Shown here one piece after another: positions 18,803 to 27,351 of a stretch of DNA of 64,000 nucleotides. The notes below the pieces were generated by a model, which saw nothing but the letters and a program-made list of their open reading frames with translations, did no database searches and was not told where the DNA came from. How positions within the stretch are numbered: the stretch's first letter is position 1; each line of letters opens with the position of its first letter. Source of the stretch: Polaribacter sp. IC073 (GTDB lineage Bacteria > Bacteroidota > Bacteroidia > Flavobacteriales > Flavobacteriaceae); assembly GCF_007997075.1 (NCBI RefSeq), contig NZ_VORS01000001.1, positions 372,001 through 436,000 of the forward strand, written 5' to 3'. The translations under genes were made by a program, and so were the position numbers.

Positions 18803-18834
18803 ATATAGTTTGGTTTCTATTAAAAGAAAGCTTC

Positions 18835-19884
18835 TTATTTAGAAACTTTGTTTATAAGATATTCATTTAAATATTCTGCATCATTCTTAACACCTCCTAA
18901 AGTGGCAGAACCTCTTGTGTACAACCACGGAAGTCCTAAAAAGTACAATCCGTCAATCGTTTTACTTACACCTCTGTAATTTTTAGGATAGTGATTTTCA
19001 TCTAACTCAATGCCATCAATCCAATTAAAATTTGGTTTAAAACCGGTTGCCCAAACAATATTCTTAATATCGTTTACTTTTTGTTTTTCAAATGTGATGG
19101 TTTTTTCATTTGCATCTAATGTTCTACCCACACACGTAACATTTTGTTTTTTAAACAATGTTTTTACATCTGTACCAATAACTGGCTGACCGGTTTTACT
19201 TAGTTTTTTACCGATCCAAGAATATTTATGGGCTGTTAAAAAACCTACTTTGCTAAACCACCACCACAATGTTTTTCCTAATATTTCCTGCGGAAGTGAT
19301 ACAATGTCTGTATTTCCTGAAAAATAAACAGGTGTATTCATCTTTGAAATTTCATTTAAAATCTGCACACCAGAATCTCCAGCGCCAACAACCAATGTTG
19401 CGCCTTCTTTTAGTTGATTTGGACTTTTATAATGCTCACTATGAATTTGTAATATGTCTTCCGATATTTTTGTGTTACAACTAGGTGTAAAAGGTTTATG
19501 AAACGGACCCGTTGCAACAATTACATTTTTTGCTTCAAAAGTTTTAAGGTTGCTTTCTAATTTAAAAACACCATTCTCTTTCTTTAACGAAGTAATTTTA
19601 TGATTAAACTCAACCGGAATCTTAAAATTAGAAACGTATCCTTTTAAATACCCTGCAACTTCATATTTATTCGCATAATGTCCTTTCTTATACGGAAATT
19701 CTAAACCTGGTAGACTGTTAAATTCCGAAGGTGTAAATAATTTTAAAGAATCCCACCTTTTTAACCAAGGCGCACCAACTTCAGAATTGGCATCAACTAT
19801 TAAATAATTTGCATTTTGTTTATTTAAATAATACGCAATTGCTAAACCAGATTGACCAGCACCAATAATTATATAATCCTTCAT
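18835..19884 (-). CDS. Flavin-containing monooxygenase-like NAD(P)/FAD oxidoreductase
   Basis: A 349-residue FAD enzyme of the flavin monooxygenase/CzcO-like group. The FAD Rossmann motif is IIGAGQSGLAIAYYL at residues 4-18, and the NADPH motif is VVGAGDSGVQIL near 165-177. The family motif ATGFKPNF is close to the C-terminus, and a final GLPWLYTRGSATLGGV stretch contacts the flavin. The substrate cannot be told from sequence. It is a single gene between two terminator-bounded plus-strand peptidase genes. Confidence 0.85.
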   Translation of the reverse strand: MKDYIIIGAGQSGLAIAYYLNKQNANYLIVDANSEVGAPWLKRWDSLKLFTPSEFNSLPGLEFPYKKGHYANKYEVAGYLKGYVSNFKIPVEFNHKITSLKKENGVFKLESNLKTFEAKNVIVATGPFHKPFTPSCNTKISEDILQIHSEHYKSPNQLKEGATLVVGAGDSGVQILNEISKMNTPVYFSGNTDIVSLPQEILGKTLWWWFSKVGFLTAHKYSWIGKKLSKTGQPVIGTDVKTLFKKQNVTCVGRTLDANEKTITFEKQKVNDIKNIVWATGFKPNFNWIDGIELDENHYPKNYRGVSKTIDGLYFLGLPWLYTRGSATLGGVKNDAEYLNEYLINKVSK

Positions 19885-19901
19885 GTATTGTTTTGTAACT
19901 A

Positions 19902-19909
19902 CAAAACTA
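19902..19909 (-). promoter_or_regulatory. Possible -7 promoter element of the flavin monooxygenase gene
   Basis: The minus strand reads TAGTTTTG (TAnnTTTG) 17 bp upstream of the start codon, implying a very short leader. No -33 box was recognised. Confidence 0.35.
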
Positions 19910-20000
19910 CTGTTTTTAAAAAGGTCTATTCTTTAGTTGTTTAAATAGTTCCTAATAAATTTCTATAAAAATATAAAAACCTAGCAATTAGAAATTTACT

Positions 20001-20008
20001 TATCTTTG
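20001..20008 (+). promoter_or_regulatory. Predicted -7 promoter element of the M13 peptidase gene
   Basis: TATCTTTG, an exact match to the common flavobacterial -7 sequence, about 120 bp upstream of the ATG at 20128. Confidence 0.5.
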
Positions 20009-20127
20009 AAATGTATATTTAATATACTGCTAAACTCCATAAAGGTGAAATAAAATCTTACTGTTAAAAAGTGTAACATAAAAGTATACAAACCTACTAA
20101 TCATTCAAACAATCTAATAATTAACTC

Positions 20128-22203
20128 ATGAAAACAATAAAAAGAGTTTTGTTTACAACTGCAATTGCATCGTTTGCTTTTGTTTCTTGTAAAGAAGAAA
20201 AATCCGAAGAGAAATCTGCAGGAATTATCATTGAAAATATGGACACTTCTGTAGCACCATCAGAAGATTTTTTTAGACACGTAAACGGTACTTGGATTGA
20301 TAGTACAGCAATTCCTGATGATCAAACGTCTTGGGGTGGTTTTAACGAGCTGCGTAAGAAAACAGATGCAGACGTTTTAGCTATTTTAAACAATGCAATA
20401 GAACAAAAAGATTTTCCGAAGGTAAAAGACGCACAAGGAAATGAAATAGATTCAGATCAAGAAAAAGCTGTAAACTATTATCAAACAATAATGGATACTG
20501 TTGCTAGAAACCAACAAGGTAAAGCACCTGTGATGCCGTTTTTAGCAAAAATAGATGAAATTAAAACTAAAAAAGATGTAGAAAACTACATTACAAACAT
20601 GGCGCCTTATGGCGGTGGTGGTTTTTACGGTTTTGGTGTTTACAATGACTTAAAAAACAGTAGTGAATATGCCGGCTATATGAGTGGTGGGTCTTTAGGT
20701 TTGTCTAGAGATTACTACGTAGACGCAAAAGTTGCAGATAAATTAGCTAAATATCAAGAATTTGTTGCTAAAATGTTTCAAGAATTTGGAGACGATGAAG
20801 TTACAGCTAAGAAAAATGCAGCTACCATTGTTGCTTTTGAAACTAGTTTAGCAGCACCAATGATGACCAAAGAAGAGCGTAGAGATACTCGTAAAATGTA
20901 CAACCCAATGTCTATAGCAGAATTAACAGCATTAGCGCCTGCAATAGATTGGAAAGCACATTTAGACGGTATTGGTGTTACAGATTTAGACAAAGTTATT
21001 GTAACAGATCCTGGTTATTTTAAAGCCATGAGTGAAGTTTTTACAAAACGTTCTGTAGACGATATAAAATTATTATTACGTTGGAACACTATCAACAATT
21101 CTTTAGGTTCTTTATCTACAGATTTAGAAACTGCAAATTGGGAGTTTTATAGCAAAGAAATGCGTGGTGCTAAAAAACAACGTGCAAGAGACGAACGTGC
21201 TTTAGGAAGCTTAAATGGTGCTGTTGGTGAAGCTTTAGGGAAGTTATATGTAGATGAGAAATTTCCGCCAGAAGCAAAAGCAAAGGCAAAAGAAATGATA
21301 GACAATGTAATGTTAGGTTTCGAAGTAAGAATTGCTGGTTTAGAATGGATGAGCGAAGAAACTAAAGAAAAAGCATTAGAAAAGTTACATAAATTGACTG
21401 TTAAAATTGCATATCCAGATGTTTGGAAAGATTATTCTGAATTACAAGTAAAAGGGTTAGATAATGGTGGTTCTTATTTTGAAAACGCAATTAACGTTAC
21501 AAAATGGAACTACAACAAAAACATGGCAAAATTAGGAAAGAAAGTAGACAGAACAGAATGGGGAATGTCTCCGCAAACTGTAAACGCTTACTTTAATCCT
21601 GTAAATAATGAAATCGTTTTTCCAGCAGCAATCTTACAACCTCCTTTTTATGATTATAAAGCAGATGAAGCTGTAAATTATGGTGGTATTGGAGCTGTTA
21701 TTGGTCATGAAATTTCTCATAGTTTTGATGATTCTGGCGCTCGTTTCGATGGCGATGGAAACCTTAAAAACTGGTGGACAGACACAGATTCAGAGAAATT
21801 TGCAGTAATTGGTAAACAATTAGTAAAACAATATTCAGACATTATTGCCATAGATTCTATGCATTTAAATGGTGAATATACTTTAGGAGAAAACATTGGA
21901 GATTTAGGTGGTGTACAAGCAGCTTACGAAGGTTTACAAATCTTCTTAAAGAAAAGTGATAGACCAGAAAAAATAGACGGTTACACACCAGAACAACGTT
22001 TCTTCCTTTCTTGGGGAACCATCTGGAGAACAAAAATGAGAGACGAAGCTCTTAAAAACTTAATCATGACAAACACACACGCTCCTGGTATGTACAGAGC
22101 ATATATGCCTCTTAAAAACGTAGATGCTTTCTATAAAGCGTTCAATGTTAAAGAAGGTGATAAAATGTATTTAAAACCAGAAGATAGAGTAAGAATCTGG
22201 TAA
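20128..22203 (+). CDS. M13 family zinc metallopeptidase (neprilysin/PepO type), lipoprotein
   Basis: A 691-residue envelope endopeptidase. The signal ends in the lipobox FVSC (Cys21), so it is probably lipid-anchored. The zinc site is HEISH with His527, Glu528 and His531, and the third ligand is Glu588 in GENIGDLGG; the C-terminal NVDAFYKAF and KMYLKPEDRVRIW are M13 hallmarks. The N-terminal alpha-helical domain spans about 40-480. A hairpin terminator begins at the last base of the stop codon. It is a single gene with its own TATCTTTG promoter element. Confidence 0.95.
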   Translation: MKTIKRVLFTTAIASFAFVSCKEEKSEEKSAGIIIENMDTSVAPSEDFFRHVNGTWIDSTAIPDDQTSWGGFNELRKKTDADVLAILNNAIEQKDFPKVKDAQGNEIDSDQEKAVNYYQTIMDTVARNQQGKAPVMPFLAKIDEIKTKKDVENYITNMAPYGGGGFYGFGVYNDLKNSSEYAGYMSGGSLGLSRDYYVDAKVADKLAKYQEFVAKMFQEFGDDEVTAKKNAATIVAFETSLAAPMMTKEERRDTRKMYNPMSIAELTALAPAIDWKAHLDGIGVTDLDKVIVTDPGYFKAMSEVFTKRSVDDIKLLLRWNTINNSLGSLSTDLETANWEFYSKEMRGAKKQRARDERALGSLNGAVGEALGKLYVDEKFPPEAKAKAKEMIDNVMLGFEVRIAGLEWMSEETKEKALEKLHKLTVKIAYPDVWKDYSELQVKGLDNGGSYFENAINVTKWNYNKNMAKLGKKVDRTEWGMSPQTVNAYFNPVNNEIVFPAAILQPPFYDYKADEAVNYGGIGAVIGHEISHSFDDSGARFDGDGNLKNWWTDTDSEKFAVIGKQLVKQYSDIIAIDSMHLNGEYTLGENIGDLGGVQAAYEGLQIFLKKSDRPEKIDGYTPEQRFFLSWGTIWRTKMRDEALKNLIMTNTHAPGMYRAYMPLKNVDAFYKAFNVKEGDKMYLKPEDRVRIW

Positions 22204-22220
22204 GGTCGCAGACCTTTTTT
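22202..22220 (+). terminator. Terminator at the M13 peptidase stop codon
   Basis: AAGGTC and GACCTT pair around a GCA loop and are followed by TTTT. The stem starts within the TAA stop codon (22201-22203). A second terminator follows at 22257. Confidence 0.7.
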
Positions 22221-22256
22221 GTAGGATGCTCTTTGTGAAAATTATATATTAAAATT

Positions 22257-22287
22257 AAAACCGATGCGAAAGTGTCGGTTTTTTTTT
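22257..22287 (+). terminator. Second terminator after the M13 peptidase gene
   Basis: CCGATGC and GTGTCGG pair (two wobble pairs) around a GAAA tetraloop, with AAAA before and a nine-T run after. It is a strong intrinsic terminator backing up the one at 22202. Confidence 0.78.
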
Positions 22288-22288
22288 A

Positions 22289-22373
22289 TTTGGGCGTTCC
22301 CTAAAGGGTCGCGCTTTACACTATATCTTTTTGCAGAAAAAGCAAAAAGGATGTCGTTTCAATCGCTAACGCT
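22289..22373 (+). repeat. Dispersed 85-bp repeat, copy 1 (direct)
   Basis: Begins TTTGGGCGTTCCCTAAAGGG and ends CAATCGCTAACGCT, with a central CACTATATCTTTTTGC. A close copy lies in inverted orientation at 50375-50457. Family members of this form are, to my memory, widespread between genes of flavobacteria. Confidence 0.85.
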
Positions 22374-22626
22374 GCCAGTCTAGAAAAGACAAAACGCTGC
22401 GTAAACACAATAGGAATAAAACCACACAAATGGGAAACTTCAACCATAGGAAAAGGTTCAAAGTCAGGAAATAAAAATTGAGCAATTAATTAGCTTTATG
22501 TGATTTTTCCTAAAGAAGAAAAACAAAACTGGGCGCTAGGTGAAATCTCACCTGCTTTATAAAAAGAGACGTAGGAAAAAAATTGTATTGATAACTTTTT
22601 AAATCATTAATCCTTATTTTTACAAT

Positions 22627-23565
22627 ATGTTAAAAGTAAATAAAATTTCATTTGGGTATTCTAAAAGAAAAATTGTTTTAAGTAATTTTAATTTCACCTT
22701 AAAAGAAGGCGAACATTTATGTATTATGGGCGAAAGTGGTTGTGGAAAATCGACACTTTTAAAAGCAATTTACGGCTTATTAGATTTAAAAAAAGGAGAA
22801 ATATTTTGGAAAGAAAATCAGGTTTTAGGACCAGAACACCATCTAGTTCCGGGGATGGATTTCTTTAAATATGTTGCACAAGATTTCGATTTGATGCCTT
22901 ATATTTCTGTTTCAGAAAATATTAAGAAATTTTTGTCTCGGTTTTATCCAGAAGAAAGTGAAAAACGAACGCAAGAATTATTAGAAGTTATAGAAATGAA
23001 AGCTTTTGAAAAAACAAAAGTAAAAAACCTAAGTGGCGGACAAAAACAACGGGTGGCAATTGCCAGAGCTTTGGCAAATGAACCCGAATTATTGTTACTA
23101 GATGAACCTTTCGGGCAAATAGACAACTTCAAAAAAAACTCTCTAAGAAGAAAGCTTTTTGCTTATTTAAAAGAAAAAAACATTGCATGTATTGTGGCTA
23201 CACATGACAAGAATGACGCCCTTTCTTTTGCAGATAAACTACTAATTATTCGCAACAATAAGATCTTAATAACAGATTCACCAAAAAAGATTTATAACAA
23301 TCCGGAAGAAAAATACGTAGCAGCTTTGTTTGACGATGTAAATGAGGTTGTTTTTAACGACAAAACCGTACTATTATATCCGAATCAAATAAAAATTGTT
23401 GAAAGCTCTAATTTACAAGCAACAGTCTCCAATTCATATTTTAAAGGTGCTTATTGGTTAGTTGAGGCTAAATTTGAAAATCAAGTGGTATTTTTAAATC
23501 ATTCTTCAGATTTAAAAGCGGGAACTAAAGTTATGATTGAAATCAAAAAAAATCATCTTAATTAA
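22627..23565 (+). CDS. Orphan ABC transporter ATPase with C-terminal accessory domain
   Basis: A 312-residue ATPase: Walker A GESGCGKST, signature LSGGQKQR, Walker B LLLLDEPFGQID, H-loop ATHD. The last ~70 residues (from about 240) look like the TOBE-type regulatory domain of importer ATPases. No permease or binding protein is adjacent, so it must work with components encoded elsewhere, or on something other than transport. A 28-bp inverted repeat covers its stop codon. The substrate is unknown. Confidence 0.85.
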   Translation: MLKVNKISFGYSKRKIVLSNFNFTLKEGEHLCIMGESGCGKSTLLKAIYGLLDLKKGEIFWKENQVLGPEHHLVPGMDFFKYVAQDFDLMPYISVSENIKKFLSRFYPEESEKRTQELLEVIEMKAFEKTKVKNLSGGQKQRVAIARALANEPELLLLDEPFGQIDNFKKNSLRRKLFAYLKEKNIACIVATHDKNDALSFADKLLIIRNNKILITDSPKKIYNNPEEKYVAALFDDVNEVVFNDKTVLLYPNQIKIVESSNLQATVSNSYFKGAYWLVEAKFENQVVFLNHSSDLKAGTKVMIEIKKNHLN

Positions 23566-23580
23566 ATAATTAAGATGATT
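23551..23580. terminator. Long hairpin over the ABC ATPase stop codon
   Basis: A perfect 14-bp inverted repeat (23551-23564 and 23567-23580) with an AA centre; the stop codon TAA (23563-23565) is inside it. On the minus strand it is followed by a T-run, so it can terminate the AraC transcript. On the plus strand it lacks a T-run and may instead protect the mRNA end. Confidence 0.7.
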
Positions 23581-23755
23581 AAATTATAAACTTTTTCATT
23601 TTTTAATTGAATTGTTAAATCCTATGAAAAGTTGGGGGAAATAATTTTTGACCTCAAAAGAGATCTGTTAGCAAATATAAACTGAAATTACAGGAGACAA
23701 AAGGTAATAATTTGCCTTTTGACTGTAAAAAGGGGAAATATAGAAACAATGCCGT

Positions 23756-24631
23756 TTAGTTTATAAATTGTTTTCTAAATTGTTCTGGGGTAAATTTAGT
23801 ATGCTTTTTAAAGTATTTAAATAAGTTGGTTGGCTCTTTAAAACCTACTTTAAAAGCAATCTCTTTTATAGAAAGGTCATATTGTAAAAGCAATCTTTTC
23901 ACTTTAATAATAACAGTATCATCTATAAACTCTTTAGCAGATTTATTTGCAATAAACTTAACAACAGTATTTAGCTTTTTTGCTGAAAAACCCAACTTAT
24001 TAGCGTAGTCATACACTTTTTTGGTTTTAGAGTAGTCTTCTTCTAAAATATTTTGAAACTTTATAAACTCTTTTAAATATTTACTTTGTTGATTGTTGTT
24101 ATATTCTTTAGATTTTATTCTGAAAATTAATGTAATTAAAAGATGTAATAAACTTCGTATCAGTTTAAAAGAATAAATATCATTTATAAGTAACACCTCT
24201 TTTTCTATCCCTTTTACTAATTGAAAAACACCACTAAAATCATTATTTTCTAATTGTGTTTTTGGAGATACAAGCAACTCATTAAACATCTGTATGGCAT
24301 TAGCTACTTCTAATTCATTCAAATAACTATTTAAAAATTCTTCTTTAAAACACAACAAAAAACCTTCTGTCTCACTATTTAAATAAAACCGATGCATTTG
24401 ATCTTTTCTAATAGCAAGAATAGTTCCTTTGCAATACTCATAATCTGTAAAATCGATGGAGTGTTTACCATTATTTTTTGTTATAAACATTAATGCGTAA
24501 AAATTAACCTTGTGGTTTTTTCTAAGGCTATCTTCATTCTCAAATTTTACTAAATCTTGAAAATTCACAATATCAAAATTGGCTTTTTGAAGCTTATGGA
24601 AATTATGAGTTTTTAGATAATTATTTTTCAC
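23756..24631 (-). CDS. AraC family transcriptional regulator
   Basis: A 291-residue regulator with an N-terminal cupin-like sensing part (~1-150) and a C-terminal double helix-turn-helix (~195-290): DYANKLGFSAKKLN, then the family signature LSIKEIAFKVGFKEPTNLFKYFKKHTKFTPEQFR. Its target is not evident: it is transcribed away from the ABC ATPase side and lies just downstream of the polyketide locus (52 bp from the Gre-like stop), with its own start region between. Confidence 0.9.
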   Translation of the reverse strand: MKNNYLKTHNFHKLQKANFDIVNFQDLVKFENEDSLRKNHKVNFYALMFITKNNGKHSIDFTDYEYCKGTILAIRKDQMHRFYLNSETEGFLLCFKEEFLNSYLNELEVANAIQMFNELLVSPKTQLENNDFSGVFQLVKGIEKEVLLINDIYSFKLIRSLLHLLITLIFRIKSKEYNNNQQSKYLKEFIKFQNILEEDYSKTKKVYDYANKLGFSAKKLNTVVKFIANKSAKEFIDDTVIIKVKRLLLQYDLSIKEIAFKVGFKEPTNLFKYFKKHTKFTPEQFRKQFIN

Positions 24632-24682
24632 GTGACCTTAATCGTTCTATTATTAAATATTTAGACCTCTAAAATACAACTT

Positions 24683-25132
24683 TTAATTTATTTCTGTTAT
24701 CATGATTTTTTTCTTGTTAAAAATAAATTCATCATTTATTTTCTTTCCTAGCAACAACTTACCAATTGGTGAAGAAACCGAAACAGCATAATAAGTAGTG
24801 TCTGCAATTACTAGTTGTCCTGCAGAAATGCTTAAAAAATAATTTACTTTTTCTGTAAAAACTACACTTCCTAAGCATATATTTTCAGCGGATTTTAAAA
24901 TATTAACTTTCGCTAGAGTTTCTTTCATTTGTGTAATTCCCTCTAATTGCTGACTCGCTTTTTCCATTTCTAACTGCAACATAGCGCGCCCTGTTTCGTG
25001 CTTATCACCAGCAGAACTCTTCGTTTCAGACTGCAATGCTTTCTGATTAGACAAAATTACCTCCTCAACCGTTTGCAAACGCTTGTTTACAAATTCTTCG
25101 CAAAATTTATATAGTTCTTTTTTAAGATTCAT
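24683..25132 (-). CDS. GreA/GreB-like protein at the end of the polyketide locus
   Basis: A 149-residue protein with an N-terminal coiled coil (~1-80) and a C-terminal FKBP-like domain typical of Gre/Rnk factors (YAVSVSSPIGKLLLGKKINDEF). At the coiled-coil tip it has D43-x-x-E46, the same spacing as the catalytic acidic pair of GreA. It overlaps the phosphopantetheinyl transferase gene by 11 bp, so it is part of that unit. Databases sometimes label relatives as 3-oxoacyl-ACP synthase, which the sequence does not support. Why a Gre-like factor sits here is unknown. Confidence 0.75.
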   Translation of the reverse strand: MNLKKELYKFCEEFVNKRLQTVEEVILSNQKALQSETKSSAGDKHETGRAMLQLEMEKASQQLEGITQMKETLAKVNILKSAENICLGSVVFTEKVNYFLSISAGQLVIADTTYYAVSVSSPIGKLLLGKKINDEFIFNKKKIMITEIN

Positions 25133-25694
25133 TATTTAAAATAAATACAAATGCGCCATAATTTCCATGATGAGAAATTGAGCAAGATTTGGTTAATAAT
25201 TTTTGTTGATGATAAAAAAGCGGAGCACCAATAACCGATTTCCTTTTTTCTATTTCTTCGGATAAAATTCCTGTTTGAACTGCTAATTGCTTTTTAAAAT
25301 CACTATGTATTGTTTCTGAAGAATCAATATTTAAAAAAAAATTTATTTCATCATCCGTTTCTTTAGCAATTGTATGAATATAAAATGAGTTGAAGCTTGT
25401 AATTGTATGGTATTTATTTCCTTCATAAAGCACAACTCCTTCATTATTAGAAATTAAGCGGCATTCAAATTTCAAAGGTGCAAAAAAACGTTTTTTTACT
25501 TTTTGAGTATAGCATTTATAAGCTGCTTCTTTCATACTCCAAAACAACCAAACTGTTAAAAATGAAGTATCAGCCTCACAAATTTCTTGTTGCTCTTTTT
25601 TTGTAAATTGCTTTTCTAAGAAACCTTTTCGCTGCCAATTACTTTCGGTTTCTGCTAGGTTTAAATCAACAATGTCATTGCCAATATTATGCAT
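25122..25694 (-). CDS. 4'-phosphopantetheinyl transferase
   Basis: Transfers the phosphopantetheine arm from CoA to a carrier protein. At 190 residues the N-terminal IGNDIVDL and the WSMKEAAYK motif supply the Mg2+ and CoA ligands of the ACPS/Sfp superfamily. It overlaps the ACP gene by 8 bp upstream and the Gre-like gene downstream. The adjacent ACP is the obvious substrate, so it probably serves this pathway rather than general fatty acid synthesis. Confidence 0.88.
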   Translation of the reverse strand: MHNIGNDIVDLNLAETESNWQRKGFLEKQFTKKEQQEICEADTSFLTVWLFWSMKEAAYKCYTQKVKKRFFAPLKFECRLISNNEGVVLYEGNKYHTITSFNSFYIHTIAKETDDEINFFLNIDSSETIHSDFKKQLAVQTGILSEEIEKRKSVIGAPLFYHQQKLLTKSCSISHHGNYGAFVFILNNES

Positions 25695-25938
25695 TCATTT
25701 TAGATTGAATTACGGCAACAGTTGCTTTTACAGAAAGCATTTTCTCCATAGAATCGTTGTCTATTTCTATTTTAAATTCGTCTTCTACATCTAAAATAAT
25801 ATCTACTAAATTTGCAGAATTTATTTCTAAATCGTTGATAAAATCTGTTTTTTCATTTAAGTTTTTAAAACCCTCTTCATTTTGTACATAGGGTTTTACA
25901 ATGCTTGTTAACTTTGATATAATTTCTTCTTTCGTCAT
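25687..25938 (-). CDS. Acyl carrier protein
   Basis: An 83-residue acidic helical protein. The phosphopantetheine site is Ser41 in DLEINSANLVDIILDVEDEF; the usual D-S-L is replaced by N-S-A, a variation seen in specialised carrier proteins. The PPTase gene overlaps its 3' end, and the ketosynthase lies 68 bp upstream across a 33-bp palindrome. It is unlikely to be the housekeeping AcpP, which normally has DSL. Confidence 0.9.
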   Translation of the reverse strand: MTKEEIISKLTSIVKPYVQNEEGFKNLNEKTDFINDLEINSANLVDIILDVEDEFKIEIDNDSMEKMLSVKATVAVIQSKMNA

Positions 25939-25955
25939 TTTTTATTTATTGTTTT

Positions 25956-25988
25956 AGACCTCACTGGTTTTAAAAACCTGTGAGGTCT
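25956..25988. repeat. 33-bp palindrome, copy A (ketosynthase/ACP gap)
   Basis: AGACCTCACTGG and its near complement flank an A/T core. One arm mismatch (T for A) relative to the other copies. It lies in the gap between ketosynthase and ACP genes. Confidence 0.88.
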
Positions 25989-26006
25989 GTCTTTAACTTA
26001 AATTAG

Positions 26007-27296
26007 CTAAAATTTATACTTTTTAAAGATAACACACGCATTAACATCACCAAAACCAAAACTTGCTTTTGCTAAAATAGTAATGTTTTTCTCCATCATT
26101 TTTATCGGAATTTTATCCAAAGAAATTAATGCTGTAATTTCTGAATGTACATCTTCACAATTAATATTCGGAAACACAAATTGTTCTTTAATTTGTATAA
26201 CAGAAGCCACAGATTCAATCGCACCAGAAGCAGCCAAACAATGCCCAACCATCGATTTTAAAGAGTTAATATACGGAAAATCAGTCCCTTTTCTTTGCAA
26301 TGCTTTGGTCCAATTTTCTATTTCTAAACTGTCTTTAGAGGTTGCTGTTAAATGGCCGTTTATTACATCAATTTCTTCTGCAGAAATACCAGCATCTAAA
26401 AGTGCGTCCGTAATACATTTCTGAACCGCTTCTGCATTTGGCGCAGTTAACGTTCCTCCATTTCTTTGTCCGCCAGAATTTATATTCCCTCCTAAAACCT
26501 CTGCATAAATTGTTGCATTTCTCTCTAAAGCACTTTCTAAAGATTCTAAGACCAAGGCTCCTGCACCACTTCCAGGAACAAACCCAGATGCAGTTTCACT
26601 CATGGGTCTCGATCCTTTTTCTGGCGTTTCATTGTGCTTATAAGACATTACTCTCATGGCATCAAATCCGCCCCAAGTATACAAACTACTGTCGCTAGAA
26701 CTCCCAACCAACATTCGTGTTGCTTTTCCATTTTTAATACGTTCAAAACCTAATAACAAGGCTTCTGTACCTGTTGTACAAGCAGATGAATTTGTGGTTA
26801 CTTGATTTCCTAAACCTAGAATTCCACCTAAATAAGCCGAAATTCCGCTTGCCATAGTTTGCACCACAGAAGTACTTCCTAAACGTCTTACATTTTGATC
26901 GTCAATTTTATAAATTGCTTCTCTAAACTTTTCAATTCCAGAGGTCCCTGTTCCAAAAATTAAACCAGAAGCATAGTCTAATTTAGAATTTTCATCTACA
27001 GAAAAACCAGCATCTTTCCAAGCATCAATTCCTGCCATACAACCGTATAAAATCGACGTACTATTAAAGCCACGTAATTGTAAAGGTGTTAGGTATGCTG
27101 CCTTTTTTTCTTCGGAAACATTCGGAATTCCACCAATACAGCAAGAAAAACCTTTGTCTTTTAAATTTTGATGAAAAGTAATTCCTGAAGTTCCAGCTTT
27201 TATAGCATCTGTAAATGCTGGTAAACCAACGCCATTTGGTGCAACAACTCCTAAACCAGTAATTACGACTCTATTTTTTACTTGTGCTGAATTCAT
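26007..27296 (-). CDS. Beta-ketoacyl-ACP synthase (KAS II-like)
   Basis: Condensing enzyme joining ACP-bound acyl and malonyl units. At 429 residues the triad is Cys173 (NSSACTTG), His315 (INGHLTATSKDS) and His352 (VGHCLAASG). The His315 loop differs from the usual NAHGTST, suggesting a specialised branch. I chose the ATG at 27296: the longer frame starts with a GTG at 27320 that belongs to a 33-bp palindrome. It lies downstream of the dehydratase and upstream of the ACP, with palindromes in both gaps. Confidence 0.92.
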   Translation of the reverse strand: MNSAQVKNRVVITGLGVVAPNGVGLPAFTDAIKAGTSGITFHQNLKDKGFSCCIGGIPNVSEEKKAAYLTPLQLRGFNSTSILYGCMAGIDAWKDAGFSVDENSKLDYASGLIFGTGTSGIEKFREAIYKIDDQNVRRLGSTSVVQTMASGISAYLGGILGLGNQVTTNSSACTTGTEALLLGFERIKNGKATRMLVGSSSDSSLYTWGGFDAMRVMSYKHNETPEKGSRPMSETASGFVPGSGAGALVLESLESALERNATIYAEVLGGNINSGGQRNGGTLTAPNAEAVQKCITDALLDAGISAEEIDVINGHLTATSKDSLEIENWTKALQRKGTDFPYINSLKSMVGHCLAASGAIESVASVIQIKEQFVFPNINCEDVHSEITALISLDKIPIKMMEKNITILAKASFGFGDVNACVIFKKYKF

Positions 27297-27311
27297 TTCT
27301 TTATTGATTTT

Positions 27312-27344
27312 AGACCTCACAGGTTTTAAAAACCTGTGAGGTCT
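27312..27344. repeat. 33-bp palindrome, copy B (dehydratase/ketosynthase gap)
   Basis: AGACCTCACAGG with its exact complement around a TTTTAAAAA core. This is the reference form of the family. The GTG in its arm creates a false upstream start for the ketosynthase. Confidence 0.9.
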
Positions 27345-27351
27345 ATTAAAA

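Larger units (their letters stand above)
22204..22626. other. Intergenic region with terminators and a dispersed repeat
   Basis: This 423-bp region holds two terminators (22202-22220, 22257-22287), the 85-bp dispersed repeat (22289-22373), and a small hairpin AGGTGA/TCACCT at 22538-22553. The rest shows no credible gene or RNA family, and no clear promoter for the ABC gene was found. Confidence 0.6.

Noticed and set aside
22538..22553. Hairpin AGGTGA/TCACCT as a possible riboswitch for the ABC gene.
   Set aside because: Only one short stem and no conserved riboswitch core; too little to call.
24683..25132. Label 3-oxoacyl-ACP synthase for the Gre-like protein.
   Set aside because: There is no condensing-enzyme motif; the coiled coil and FKBP-like domain fit Gre factors.
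26083..26698. Plus-strand frames over the ketosynthase.
   Set aside because: They lie antisense to a clear enzyme gene, lack motifs and show shadow-frame composition.
27297..27320. Upstream GTG start for the ketosynthase.
   Set aside because: The GTG is part of palindrome B; the same MRS leader appears before the RAYT for the same reason.
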